From Salisapilia sapeloensis (taxonomy: Eukaryota; Oomycota; Peronosporomycetes; Peronosporales; Salisapiliaceae): a stretch of DNA of 64,000 nucleotides. Every line of letters begins with the position of its first letter. Within the stretch, counting starts at the first letter, position 1. Positions 1-10,666 of the stretch are shown here, one piece after another. The position numbers and the translations under genes were made by a program. Below the pieces are notes generated by a model, which was not told where the DNA came from, did no database searches, and worked only from the letters and a program-made list of their open reading frames with translations. The stretch is taken from NCBI GenBank assembly GCA_023334545.1, contig JAADVB010000040.1, positions 1-64,000 of the forward strand, read 5' to 3'.

Positions 1-191
1 CAAAAAAGTAGAATGGAAGTACATTTTGCATTACGAAGATACGGACAGCATTTCGGTGTACCGGATTCATCATCAATAGCTTTTTTTACCTTGGGTCGGC
101 TCATTACCCCTTGTTCTTCTGGAGATTCTGTTATCGCAGAAAACATCACTTTGGCCTCCTTATTCTCCCATTTATCCATCCCATCAATCAT
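1..191 (-). CDS. Possible N-terminal part of a protein, running off the left edge
   Basis: An ATG on the minus strand at 191-189 opens a frame without stop down to base 1, about 63 codons. The predicted peptide is polar and charged, with a Cys-containing stretch (PKCCPYLRNAKC) near the edge. I recognise no family. It would be transcribed divergently from the syntaxin gene at 892. A possible splice donor (AAG followed by GTAAAA) occurs inside it, so the true coding part could be shorter. Support is only the open frame, the good ATG and the composition; chance cannot be excluded. Confidence 0.35.
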   Translation of the reverse strand, partial: MIDGMDKWENKEAKVMFSAITESPEEQGVMSRPKVKKAIDDESGTPKCCPYLRNAKCTSILLF

Positions 192-891
192 AAATTAGAT
201 ATCGTTCCGTCGTCTCTTATTCTGTTCCCTGCATAACACTTCTACAGACACAGACATACACGCAATGTCTGACACTACCTCCAAATTACTCGACTGGTTG
301 CCACTACGTAGTCGATCATCCTTCCTGCCAAAAAAATTCAGTCTACTACGTGTCGCCAGTCATCAAGTGACCATCAGTCTGGACGTAGACATGCACCAAA
401 GGACGAAAGATTGAAGCAAACTGACCCTTGCTCCCACATTAAAGCTCTAGTTTTCATGGAAAACATCTCACGCCAGCCTGGTGTCATCGTGGCTCATGAT
501 ACGCAAGCAAGTGCACATTGCGTACCTCCGAAAGCCAGTCATGATTCAAATCTGAGTAAAGATGTCTGCCTCGACGGGCATCGACGTCATTTCGAAATCT
601 GCTTTTTCTAGCACACTGGTCTAGGCATGGCAGCCAACGCGATACAGTACTGTGGCTTCTCATGAACACGTGCTATTGGACAAGTTTCCACTCGCTTTCG
701 CGCCATTTGGACCGACGATGTGTGTTTATAAACTCAAGTACGTTTCGTAGAAATAGAAGAAGCCAGCGTTGGTATAGTCTCTTCAAGTATCATTACTTTA
801 TCGGCGTCGCAGAATTTTTTGCACCATCACTTCGGCTCGACCTTCTTCCTCTTCCTTCAGTATCGCTTCGTGTCGCCATTCCTCAAGTCGT
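192..891. other. Intergenic, putative divergent promoter region
   Basis: This 700-base stretch separates the left-edge gene from the syntaxin gene. Only short open frames without family resemblance are present on either strand. It probably holds both promoters and the syntaxin 5' leader; the last bases before the ATG contain a pyrimidine-rich CCATTCCTC stretch. I see no repeat or RNA gene. Confidence 0.4.
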
Positions 892-1775
892 ATGTCTCAC
901 TATCAGTCGGCCGATTCACCTCGCAATAGCGACCGTTCCAAGGAAGTGGATGATTTAATTGAGCGCGTGTCGCGCGAAGTCCGCGAGTTGAGCAAACTGC
1001 CGAATGAACTCAAGTCGAAGCGGACGACGCATGGTCGAGCAAAGAATTTAATCGAGCAAGGCAATAAGCTCGTAGAGCGTATTAACGGCCATCTGAAGCA
1101 ATTGACAAAAGCTGCGCAGAAACCGGAAGGACGGCCGAAACGTGCTCAGATTAAGAAATTATCCGCAGACTTTAAAGCGCAGTGTGAACAATTCGAAGCC
1201 GCATGTGAACAAGCTGTCCAGGCAGAAGAGGCGCATATGGACCGCATCCGTCGGTCTCGGAATAGCAGTCAGGACCAGGACCAAGTAGAGCTTGGCAATT
1301 ATGATGAAGAGCAGATCTACGCCCAAGTGGCTGTTACTCGTTACAATGATGAAGGTACGCGCGTCTGGTCGTTCTATTCAACACTATACATTTGCTGATC
1401 CTGGTACCTTGTCCAACTGGATAGACTTGGCCCGTCGAGAAGAAGACATTGTCGATATGAACCACAGGATCAAGGATGTTAAGACAGCATATGCAGAAGT
1501 GGACGCCCTCGTGGAGCAGCAGGGGGAGCAAGTCGGTACGTGCTATTGAGTGAACTATTTATCTGCCGTAAAGTGTATTAATGGTCGGACTAGCCGAGAT
1601 TGTGGACAACACGGACGATGCACAGGATCACGTGGAGCGAGGACTGGACAACTTTCGTGAAGCCGATCGAAAGAAGGGCTTGTGCAACTGTACGACGACG
1701 AAAAAGATCCTATGGGCGATCCTGGCCGTGCTTATCATTGCTGTCGTCATTGCCTTGGTAACGTCTCTGAAATAA
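892..1775 (+). CDS. Syntaxin, Qa-type t-SNARE (3 exons)
   Basis: The gene encodes a membrane-fusion SNARE, probably acting in endosomal or vacuolar traffic. Predicted exons are 892-1354, 1425-1535 and 1594-1775, giving about 251 residues; the introns are 70 and 58 nt with GTACG donors. The N-terminal half is a charged helical region like the Habc bundle. The SNARE motif begins DLARREEDIVDMNHRIKDV and continues through ALVEQQGEQV to EIVDNTDDAQDHVERGLDNF. The central QQGE segment lies where Qa-SNAREs place the zero-layer Gln, and the second intron falls immediately after it. A short linker with CNC follows (possible palmitoylation), then a C-terminal anchor (ILWAILAVLIIAVVIALVTS). Motif register across both introns matches the family exactly. 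The syntaxin-7/12-like subclass is inference. Confidence 0.88.
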
Positions 1776-3137
1776 GTGCTGTAACTGCAGCGCGACCTCT
1801 GCCACTCGCGCCAACTTTTTGCTTTATCTAAAGGAAACAACGGACTTTCTTGTTCACATGCATCTTTTGAAATCTCTTTCTGCACCCGGCGTACGCCACT
1901 AGTTGGAAGCTTTGGGAAGTGGATGATTTGTAACTGCTACGCCTTGATAATTTATAAGGAGAGACAAACTTGCAGTGCTATGCGAAAGCCTAGGATTGAG
2001 AAAGAAGGCACAGAAATTCGTAAGAAGGATGTGATCGAACCTTGTTTCGAAAAAATGTAACGGCCGCCGCACCCTTCGCCATGTACATTCCCGGCTTAAC
2101 ACGCTTCGATCACTATATTGGTATGCTAGGTCGATTTAGATGGAGCTGAGAACGAGTAACCCAATCTTTGCGTATCAGAAGGAGACGTGCGTTGGAAGAT
2201 GGGCAAGATACACTTTTGCCGCTTCACGCGCAAGATTAGAAAGACTTAATGGAGGTTGAGTTTTACTGCTTTCGACCAATCAAGTAAAGACGGGAAACTA
2301 TAGGTGAGCGTTTGCTTATCCACCTGTATTAATGCTTATAACGCAAGATGTCCAAGAGAAGTGGTTCTCGGCCGATATTTGCACGGATAAGTTTCCATGC
2401 AGGTGGAAAGATCCAACTTTAGCAGAAAGTCGAGGTACTTTGATTGGCTGGAAATAACGTGTCAAGCATCCGGATCTAACACATACGAAGCGCCCATTGG
2501 CTATCTAGCGCAAGGTGTCTTTTCTGAACACAGTGGACCCATGGCGAGCCCAGGTTGAAAAGCTGTCTAGATTGATTGTCTATGCGACCGAAACGCCCGG
2601 GCTAAAAAATGGAGAGCCGTGTCGATCGTACTGTTGTGTTGTACTGGCGACCGCCACGTGAGGGAGCCTTGGGTGCATTCAGGTCGAAAGATATGTTAGC
2701 AGAGTGCACGAGCAGGTCGTAGTGTCAGCAGCATGCAATCTAGCCTAGCTGTTCGGATGGCTATCGATGCAGACATGTTTGCTAGCTCGAAGCTCCATCC
2801 ACTTGCATCTGTTTAAAAAGGTTTAGCTCATGTGACTTCAGCCGAATAGGTCGTTTCCTCTTATTGTTATGTATTGGTTTGAAGAAATGCAACTACGGAA
2901 TAAGGCCATTTTTCCACTCTACCCAGAGGTAACGGTCAGTGACGTCATGCCGCTGCACTTCTTCCACTCCCATCCCAACGTCCTGTACAAGCTTGCAACG
3001 ATCGGAAAAAGTAGAAAAAAGAACGATTGTGCTCTGCCGTCTCCGCCTTAAGCGCCAAAGAGCTGCTCATTTCGCAATTTCCATCCATCTACCACAAGAA
3101 AGCAATTCTATTTTTTAGCCAAAGTCTTAGTCGAGAG
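1776..3137. other. Intergenic stretch, nothing recognised
   Basis: About 1.36 kb between the syntaxin and the kinase. Both strands carry many stops, and the short open frames (for example 1899-2102 minus and 2869-3051 plus) show no domain-like pattern or convincing exon junctions. I see no tandem repeat, tRNA or transposase remnant. The last 100-200 bases presumably contain the kinase promoter and 5' UTR, including the pyrimidine-rich tract around 3065-3120. Confidence 0.4.
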
Positions 3138-4085
3138 ATGACACAAACCGGTGCCCAAGTCGTTCTGCCGTCCATTGCGACCATGCTATCGCAACTATCG
3201 AATGCGACTACGAGACGATACGAGCCAGTACAGGAAATTCGCACGAGTATCTACGGTCAAATCCTTTTGTGTAAGGATACTCACACCAAGGAACTTGTCG
3301 TCGTGAAGACCGTGGAATTACCACGCGCTCTCAAGCAGCTTTCACGAGCGAATGAACGAGTGCAAGAAAATATTTTAAAGGAAGTAGACGTCTTGGCGTT
3401 AATTGAGTCGTGGGGAGGCCACGCTAACATTATCAAGCTACGCGAATACTATATTGTCGACCAAGGCGCGATGCTACATGTCGTCATGGACTACTGCGAA
3501 GGTGGAGATATGCTCGAGTCGTGCATGGACACACCGAAAGACGACGACCAGACGAATGACTTGGCCCATGCGTATCAAGTGGATGAAACCCTTGTCCGAA
3601 AGTACTTGCGTGACGTCGTGTCTGGTCTACAGTACCTCCACCAACGAGGGATCGCCCATCGCGATCTGAGTCTCGAGAATATCCTCATTCGCCACGGCCA
3701 AGCAGTCATCTCGGACTTTGGTCTCTGCGCCCAGCAGACCACATCTGACTTTTACTGCGACGAAACGGTCGGCAAGCACTACTACATGGCACCGGAAGTC
3801 GTTTCGCAGCTAGTGTACGACCCGCGTCCGAGCGACATATGGTCCCTCGGCATCTCCTTCTTCATCGTCTTGACCTCGTCGCCACCGTTCGAAATCGCGC
3901 GCGAGTCGGATCCAGGTTTTCGATTTGTATGCAAAAACGGTGCGCGAGCTGTGTTAAATGTATGGGGTCTGTCGGACGCGTTTAGCGAGGAAATGCAAGA
4001 TTTGATCGACCGAATGATTGTGGTGAATCCGTCGCATCGGATCAGTATTGAAGAAATGTGGCATCATCCGGCGATGCAAGCGTAG
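3138..4085 (+). CDS. Serine/threonine protein kinase, single domain
   Basis: The protein is about 315 residues and almost entirely kinase domain. Visible motifs are the ATP-anchoring Lys57 (VVVKTVELP), the catalytic loop HRDLSLEN with Asp176, the metal-binding DFG at Asp193 (SDFGLC), and the activation-segment end MAPEV with Glu220. DIWSLGISFF follows. The HRD-x-S-x-EN loop points to a Ser/Thr kinase; the wider group (CAMK-like) is uncertain. The glycine loop is degenerate (TSIYGQI instead of GxGxxG). The frame is open further upstream, but the first good ATG is 3138 and the preceding codons look like 5' UTR. No regulatory domain is attached. Confidence 0.9.
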   Translation: MTQTGAQVVLPSIATMLSQLSNATTRRYEPVQEIRTSIYGQILLCKDTHTKELVVVKTVELPRALKQLSRANERVQENILKEVDVLALIESWGGHANIIKLREYYIVDQGAMLHVVMDYCEGGDMLESCMDTPKDDDQTNDLAHAYQVDETLVRKYLRDVVSGLQYLHQRGIAHRDLSLENILIRHGQAVISDFGLCAQQTTSDFYCDETVGKHYYMAPEVVSQLVYDPRPSDIWSLGISFFIVLTSSPPFEIARESDPGFRFVCKNGARAVLNVWGLSDAFSEEMQDLIDRMIVVNPSHRISIEEMWHHPAMQA

Positions 4086-4420
4086 AGTGTTGTTTATGGT
4101 CTTAAGATTTATGGACGCAAGTAGATCTTTGAAATACATGCTGGAGAATGCATTTATGTATCTGATTTCGATGTGCGTCTGTTTTTCCGTTATCGTTGCC
4201 CTAGAAGGGCAACGTGGCATCCTTCGACTAGTCTTCATGCTGATAAAATTTGGCGACAGTTATACGTGTATTCGTCGAAAGAGAGTGATGTTTGATTGAC
4301 AAAAGGAGAGGAGCAAAAGGCAACTTGAAAGAATGCAACATGATGTCCACGAGGATGGTTGGATTGTCCATAGCTAGTGACGGTTATAGCTAGATCGACG
4401 GGTCACTTGGCCTAGGCGGA
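4086..4420. other. Convergent 3' intergenic region
   Basis: This 335-base gap lies between the kinase (plus) and the RS-rich gene (minus), which are convergent, so it holds their two 3' UTRs. It is AT-rich and contains only incidental open frames. Confidence 0.4.
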
Positions 4421-5173
4421 TTAATCGGATACGTTTGACTCAAGCTGGCGATATCGCCAGTCATGACTTTCAATTCGTTTACCGACATCTTCAAGGCTCT
4501 TGGACGCCATGTCGAGCCAAAACTCTGCTAGATCCAAATCTGCTTCCTGGGCAATGTACTTAATTTCAGCTCGATTGTAATCGCTCCTGGCTTGCAGATA
4601 ATTTGTACGAGCAGTTTGCCGTTCCTCTCTTTTTCTTTCAAGCGACGGATCGAGAAGAGCTTTCATCGTTTCGTCCAACGAATCCGCACGTATACTCTGT
4701 GCTGCAACCGGACTTGCCTTTGTACCAATCGGTGATGCCTTGGCCCCGCTAGCTACTTCCTTTCCACTTGTGTGTGAAGTTTCCTTAATGCTTTCCTGTG
4801 GTCGCTTAAATACATCAGCAGATGGCTTTGTATCTCGGTGAGGTACATGGTGTGCGTCACGTCTCGGAGATGCCGCAGCTGACGCACTTGATCTAGGCGA
4901 AGCCTGCACTGGATCTTTCTGCCTGTCAGGTCGATTGTGACTAGACCGATCGTTCGAACGTTGGCGATGGTGTCGGGAATGGTCGGAAGGATGCTTCGAG
5001 TCCGACCGGGCGGGCCGTCGATCATGGGTCTGCCCATGGCGATACGGGTGGTCAGCAGCACCCGAAGACGAGTGGCGTTGTCTGCTAGCGCTGCGGCTGC
5101 GCCGGTGGTGTCGATCGCGAGGACTGCGGCTCCGGTCGCGCCGCGCGCGGCCTCGATCGTGTCCACCTCTCAT
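4421..5173 (-). CDS. Arg/Ser-rich nuclear-type protein with C-terminal helical region
   Basis: About 250 residues from the ATG at 5173; an ATG at 5194 would add seven residues. The N-terminal 100 residues are strongly basic and RS/RD/RH-rich, for example RRDRSRSPRDRHHRRSRS, as in splicing-associated proteins. A low-complexity Ser/Ala/Pro middle follows. The last 90 residues are a charged helical, probably coiled-coil segment (LLDPSLERKREERQTARTNY). No RNA-recognition motif or zinc finger is visible. A role in mRNA processing is inference from composition only. It is divergent from the DEP-domain gene. Confidence 0.7.
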   Translation of the reverse strand: MRGGHDRGRARRDRSRSPRDRHHRRSRSASRQRHSSSGAADHPYRHGQTHDRRPARSDSKHPSDHSRHHRQRSNDRSSHNRPDRQKDPVQASPRSSASAAASPRRDAHHVPHRDTKPSADVFKRPQESIKETSHTSGKEVASGAKASPIGTKASPVAAQSIRADSLDETMKALLDPSLERKREERQTARTNYLQARSDYNRAEIKYIAQEADLDLAEFWLDMASKSLEDVGKRIESHDWRYRQLESNVSD

Positions 5174-5686
5174 GTTTTCTTTTCTTACAAACATGTTGCA
5201 TACCACTGTATTTTCTTTTGCTCAATCTTTCTTTCGTGCCATTTTCTTTCGACTAATAGAGCTCTAAACTTTCTTTTTCTTTTATGCTGATTCGATTGCG
5301 AACAATACACACGCGCGCCCTCTCGCCATCCTTTACGCTCTCTTCAAAGCCGCATCATAGCATCACACACCAAACAGCTTTCACTCGTGTACATGTATTC
5401 ATCCAGTCCGTTCATCTAAGGGGTGCGGGATTAGCCCACTTGGACCTCTAACCGGTCAAAAAGTCCATTGTCTATCGCAACGGACGCGTTAGCTCATGCT
5501 AGCCGGTCATATATCTTTCTTTCGCTATGCTACCGATTCACAATGATATGATCTTGTTGTCACGACGTCGGGTAAAGACTGCACATTGTAGCTAATGTTC
5601 GTGTGGGCACTCTCCAAGTTCATTTTGGCATTTCATTGCTCTACGCTCCTTTCCGTCGGAAGTGACGTACTTTAGTGCCAAGACAA
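5174..5686. other. Divergent promoter region between the RS-rich and DEP genes
   Basis: About 510 bases between two divergent starts. It contains pyrimidine-rich tracts next to the minus-strand gene and an initiator-like element at 5620-5634 for the plus-strand gene. No coding pattern is seen. Confidence 0.5.
5620..5634 (+). promoter_or_regulatory. Oomycete-type initiator plus flanking element
   Basis: The sequence TCATTTTGGCATTTC matches the known oomycete core promoter form, an initiator TCAYTYY followed by a T-rich flank. It ends 53 bases before the DEP gene ATG. A near-identical element (12 of 15 bases) lies at a similar distance before the aminotransferase gene at 54652, which raises confidence in both. 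Confidence 0.5.
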
Positions 5687-7939
5687 ATGTCCTTTGCAGC
5701 GTCTCAATCATCACTGCGACGCCAACCTGGCTTTGGCGTCGAACGAGTACCGGAAGGCGGACAGCGTGAGCAGGAAGAAGTATTCGTACGTCTTGCTGCT
5801 CGTCTGAAACAGAATCTCTCGCCTGGTATACGTCGACGACACTTGTTCAAAAAATATGCCGACTGCTTCTCTGGTATGGAAGCCGTCGACTGGATGCTCG
5901 AGTTCATGGAAGCCAAGTCCGTGGCCGAAGCCGTTCGTAAAGGCCAGGCGCTCTATCAACGAGGCTTCCTCTCGAAAGTCGACAAAGAAGTCAAGTTCGA
6001 GTACTCAAACAAGAGATTCTTCCGATTCACGCATACGACACCCGAGTTCAAGGGTGGCGACACGGAGAATGACGGACCAGAGTACCCGATCGGATCGACC
6101 TCTAGCTCCACCATGGTCGAGTTACCACTCAGTGCCGTCGCTCGTCGCCGAGCTCTAGCTGCCATCCTCGGCGGCTTTGTCGCGGACGCAGCGTCAACAG
6201 CGTTGAATGGCGTGAGCAAGCCGGAAAAGTCTATTCCAAACTTGCTTCGTCTCGACTTTGATCCTGCTTTCTGCGGTGCCATGGACTCGATTAGTGACGA
6301 CGGCAATCCGTCTCTCCAGACCAAGATGGAGTCGTCCACCGGTTTCGAGACGCGCATCCTACTCTCCTGCATCGCTCGTCGAGGTGAAATCCACGGCGCG
6401 CAGCTAGCTAAAGACGCGTATTGGGGATTCAAGAAAGACCAACGAATGCTAAGCACCACGACGCGAGCGTTTGTGAAGAGAGTGCGTGGTGGTCGGAACT
6501 GGCCTCACTGTGCCGTTAAGTGCAAGTCGATTGATGTACTGTCGATCTTGCCAGTCGTCGTGGCACTCTACGCTGGCACGAACTCACTCTTTCCAAAAGT
6601 CGATGAACTCGTCAAGGTCTTCTACGCCGGCCAACGCGTTCGTGACGCAGCGCTTATTGCTGCTTTCGTTTTGGAGCAAGTCATTCTAGGCGCATCTGTC
6701 CTCCAAGCCATGCGTATGAGCATCCGGACGGAACGACTGAGCGTAAAGCAGCGCAAATCGGTCTTTAAAGCCTTTACCAAGTCCCAACTCCCGAGTTACG
6801 AAGCTATCCAACACTTTGGCAATAAAGGCGCTTTGCCCGGTGGTTTCTACGCGGTCCTGCAGCCACTCTTTGTCCTGAGCGACTATCAGACAGCCGTTCG
6901 GGAGAACATCATTGGAGGGGGACGGACGTGTCGTCGTGCCATGTTCATCGGCGCCTGCTTCGCCGCACAGGACGGAGCAGCAGCGATTCCTGCAGTCTGG
7001 TCGAAGAAGACACAGCACTTGCAGCAAGTGGAGGCGGATGCACAAGCGATTTTGGCGCGGAGAGAGATCCCTGGGTCGAACTCGTTCAAGGAAGACGGAG
7101 TCGATGACCGGACGACGATGCACTCGACCATTAGCAGTGGCAGCAACATCCAGCAGAGCAACAGCTATGATAATAGTGTCCATCTAGCGTCTTCCGAGCC
7201 TTCTCACTCGGTGTTGGGTCGACAGAGCTCGACGAATGTGCCGCAGAGTGGCAGTTCGACGCGATCGACGACGTCCAACTCGAGGTTACCACAACGACAG
7301 TGGAGTGGATCGTACCAGCGGAAGATGAGCATTGACAGTGGTGCGTCGTCTCCGCGTTCCCAAGCGTCCAACTATTCCTACGCAACTGTTCGGACGTCCA
7401 CGTCGTCCGCTAACAGTGTCATTGACTTGGGCGACATGGAAGCGTTCTATGAAGACGCAATGTCCGTGTCGTCTGCTCCGTCTGGAAGCCAGTCAACTCC
7501 CAAATCTTATGGAATTGAAAAGCGATCGAGTGGAGAGCAGTACCAGTTCTTCCAAAGCTACGGAGCCGCGACGGCACGATACAGTGACAATAGTCGTCGC
7601 ACGAGTGTCTCTCGCGGGAGCGACCAGAACCCACTTCGAACGAGTGACTACAATCCGTTCTACCAGAGCTCATTGACAGATCCGGGTCGTCGGAAGAGTA
7701 GCGAAAAGGGACTAAACACCTCTGGCTATCGAGGTCGATCGAATGTCTCGAGTGGGTATGGGAACCTGAACCAGTCTCGAGGCCTCGACCACCAAACGGA
7801 TGAAGTTCGAGCGAGTGACTCGCAGGCGTTCCGTCGGTCGTCGACTTACGTGACGGATGAAGAAGAGGAGGACGTGGTGCTTGCTCATCGCGTGTCTCTT
7901 GGTCATGAAGCGCGTATGAGTCTTCATGCTATCTTGTAG
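5687..7939 (+). CDS. DEP domain protein with degenerate ADP-ribosylglycohydrolase/crystallin-J1-like domain
   Basis: About 750 residues, no introns. The frame is open from a GTG at 5675 but the first ATG is 5687. Residues about 32-114 form a DEP domain (KKYADCFSGMEAVDWMLEF, then GFLSKVDKEVKFEYSNKRFF), usually a membrane/GPCR-signalling targeting module. Residues about 150-460 resemble the ADP-ribosylglycohydrolase/crystallin-J1 fold: an opening AILGGFVADAAS, and later AVRENIIGGGRTCRRAMFIG followed by AIPAVW. In active enzymes the second motif carries metal-binding Asp residues (GGDxD); here it is GGGRTC (residues 410-415), so catalysis is probably lost. The last 290 residues are Ser/Thr/Gln-rich and disordered, a likely phosphorylation region. 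A signalling scaffold is the best guess. Confidence 0.75.
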   Translation: MSFAASQSSLRRQPGFGVERVPEGGQREQEEVFVRLAARLKQNLSPGIRRRHLFKKYADCFSGMEAVDWMLEFMEAKSVAEAVRKGQALYQRGFLSKVDKEVKFEYSNKRFFRFTHTTPEFKGGDTENDGPEYPIGSTSSSTMVELPLSAVARRRALAAILGGFVADAASTALNGVSKPEKSIPNLLRLDFDPAFCGAMDSISDDGNPSLQTKMESSTGFETRILLSCIARRGEIHGAQLAKDAYWGFKKDQRMLSTTTRAFVKRVRGGRNWPHCAVKCKSIDVLSILPVVVALYAGTNSLFPKVDELVKVFYAGQRVRDAALIAAFVLEQVILGASVLQAMRMSIRTERLSVKQRKSVFKAFTKSQLPSYEAIQHFGNKGALPGGFYAVLQPLFVLSDYQTAVRENIIGGGRTCRRAMFIGACFAAQDGAAAIPAVWSKKTQHLQQVEADAQAILARREIPGSNSFKEDGVDDRTTMHSTISSGSNIQQSNSYDNSVHLASSEPSHSVLGRQSSTNVPQSGSSTRSTTSNSRLPQRQWSGSYQRKMSIDSGASSPRSQASNYSYATVRTSTSSANSVIDLGDMEAFYEDAMSVSSAPSGSQSTPKSYGIEKRSSGEQYQFFQSYGAATARYSDNSRRTSVSRGSDQNPLRTSDYNPFYQSSLTDPGRRKSSEKGLNTSGYRGRSNVSSGYGNLNQSRGLDHQTDEVRASDSQAFRRSSTYVTDEEEEDVVLAHRVSLGHEARMSLHAIL

Positions 7940-8051
7940 TTGCTTTGGATCATGTTGAAAGTCAAGAAGGAACAGTGGAATTTATTTGTTTGCATGTTCG
8001 TTCGTACGTTCTTTTCATCCGAGTAGTGGTAGGAAAAGGAGCACAGGATGG

Positions 8052-10558
8052 TTATACTTGCATACTCGATGCTACGAATTGGATGGTAGACGTATCACCC
8101 CCGAGTTCATCGATTAGAACCAACAAGTTCGTACCTTGTGATAGCCATGAGCGAGGGACGTTGTAGTAGCGTTGGACCTCTTCTCCATCTTGTTGAATGA
8201 GCCAATACCGACCGAGGTCATGGCCGTTGATAAATGCTCTGCCTCTCGTCATGCCTTGTAAATCCAATAAGATGGATCCTTCTGAAGGGAATTGGATGGC
8301 AAAAGTGCTCTTGTACCATGTCAACGGTTGATGCTTGTCTTGGTGCAGCATCGAATGCCAGTCGACAGAGTCTGAGTACAGGGGTTTATAGATACTCAAC
8401 TGCTCACCGACGAGACCAGGGTACATCTTCCACTCACTACCGGTAATAAGAGATTGCCGATTGATGGACACGTCGCCAGTTAGTCCCTTCCGATGCTTTT
8501 GACCGAGGGAATCGATGCCGAGACTCACAGACAAGAGAGATAACTTTGTGTCTTGAGAAGTGATAGGTACTTGGACATGATACTCTCGAGTACAATCGTG
8601 TCCTTGGTAGCCTAGATGCACCTCCTTTTGAAAGACATTGTTCACGTAGATGAGAAAAGCATTGGCATCACATGAAGTGAAAGCAACATCTACTTTTGAT
8701 GCTTTGGTTGATAACGAGAAGGTCGTTTCGTAGATGAGATAGTCCGTCTCATCTCTCGTGACGTTCAACTGTTCATACGGTCTATTCGAAACGATGGTTT
8801 TTCGACTGCTCGTCCACTCTTCTTCCCAAAACTGCCATGTCAAGTCTCTTGCTAGAGGAGTGTAGACACGAGAGCCAGAAAAAGATACGTCGGATGTGTT
8901 GTAGATAATCTTCCCGTCTCTCCAGATCACGACTGATTGACCAGACAAATGGATGCTTTGTCCATGGAAATCGATAGTCGCGGGATCTGTTGCTGCGTTC
9001 TCTAGAAATGCAACTGTACCATGCTCTTCCGAAGTATAGACAAAGCCTTGTTGTAAAGTCGAGTCATTCGAGAGAGGGACGGGATGATGGAGCTGACGGT
9101 CAGCTGATAGGAGGATGTTGTTGCAAGCGATCAAGGATTCATGTAGACGACGCAAGTGCGATCTTTTCGGCTCATTACTCAGTCCGTCCGAATGGATGTT
9201 GACACCATCCGCGTACTTGGTTGTTACACCTGCTGCTGCCCATCGTCCGTAATTGTTCCCGCCATAGTACATCTAGCAGAAACTTTTATCTAAGCAAATG
9301 ACTTGTAGAAGAGGAAAGAAAAGATTGTACATAGTAGTTGTGATGGGCACCACCACGAGCAATCCATTTGGTAATGACGTACGCCATGTCTTGTGGAGAT
9401 CGGTTGGGATTGTGATGACTGTCGTCTGGATCTTGTTCCCACGTCGTGTACCACCCTTCGTCTTCCGTCCAGACGAACGGCTGATTCGAATGCGCTTTGT
9501 CCTGTTCCAATGCAAAGTCGACACAGTCGTCTCCGTTACATGCTAGGATGGTGTCCTCCGCAGCATCTCCATTACACCTATCTTATGCGTTATATCTGTT
9601 TCTATATGGAATGTCGAAGTGGTATAGATACATGATCCAAGGGATGCCAGTGCGTAGCTCTTGAACGACATGTCCGAGCCACTGGATGTACTCATGATCT
9701 CCGCTGTTTAACTCATTCTCGATCTGAGCGAGGACGATCGGACCTCCATTAGTCGCGAGATAAGGTCGGGATAGTTCGACAAAGAGCGATAAGAATCGTT
9801 TCATCTCTTTTTTCCATGCATCATTATTCGAGCGAACGTTCATGTTCGGAATCTCATCGAGCCATAGTGGTAGACCGCCGTTATTCCACTCGGCACAGAC
9901 GTATGGACCGAAGCGTACGTGTAGAAACAATCCGTTCGAGGCAGCGACTTCATAGAATTTCGTGAGATTGAGCGAATCATGAAAGTCCAAGACACCTCGG
10001 GTAGATTCATGGGCATTCCAAAACACGTCTAAAGCGTACGTTTTAGTATACTGGCAGCGAAAGAGAGTATGGGTACGTACATAGCTGAATGTGGTTTAAT
10101 CCGTCATCCTTGGCTTTATAGACAGCATCTTGCCATTCGTCTGGAGTTAATCGAGGGTAGTGGATGGATCCTCCGAGAAGTAGCGTGTGCATGCCGTCAA
10201 TGACAAAACTGCGCGGAGTGTACTGGACTCGGTATCCACTCTGCCTCTTGGCTGTCGAGATGTTTTCATACGTGATATACCCATACGTTACATCCTTTCC
10301 AGTCTGCAGGTTGTTAGATACCCAGAAAGGATTATCCTGACGAAGCTCCGGAGGATAAAAGCCAATGTAGCAAGTCGCTAGAGCAATCACGAAGAGCAGC
10401 GCGACGTCTGCACGCTGCATACGCAAGGATAGACGCAGCTTTGGACGTTCCGTTGTCAAGTCAATGTACTCTTCATCATCAAGAGGTAAATGATCATCAA
10501 AGTTCGACTCGATGTCGTCCAGCAGCGGCACTCGTGCCGACGCAGCTTCCTGTCTCAT
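8052..10558 (-). CDS. Beta-galactosidase, GH35, membrane-anchored (4 exons)
   Basis: Exons on the minus strand are 10558-10081, 10028-9632, 9577-9331 and 9272-8052, with introns of 52, 54 and 58 nt; all junctions keep frame and restore family motifs. The product is about 780 residues and should remove terminal beta-galactose from glycans. The N-terminal 45 residues are acidic and cytosolic-like, followed by one hydrophobic anchor (residues about 50-68) and no cleavable signal, so a type II membrane protein is likely. GH35 motifs follow in order: GGSIHYPRLTPDEWQDA, YVFWNAHE, GPYVCAEWNNGGLPLWL, QIENEL with acid/base Glu265, and WTEDEGW with nucleophile Glu330. The C-terminal 400 residues are beta-rich, as in GH35 jelly-roll domains. 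It lies about 110 bases downstream of the SFI1-like gene on the same strand. Confidence 0.9.
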
Positions 10559-10666
10559 TCTTTTCTTTCTTTGATCCGCTTGATGCTGGATCTGATGATG
10601 GACGCTAATTCATCCAATCTGAAACGCTCGTTTTTCACTTACTATGATTTTTATTTAATTATTATG

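Noticed and set aside
5675-5686. Upstream GTG start for the DEP gene
   Set aside because: A nuclear eukaryotic gene should start at ATG; the first ATG in frame is 5687. The same reasoning moved starts of the kinase, aminotransferase 2, one SRPBCC-like copy and the one-TM protein.
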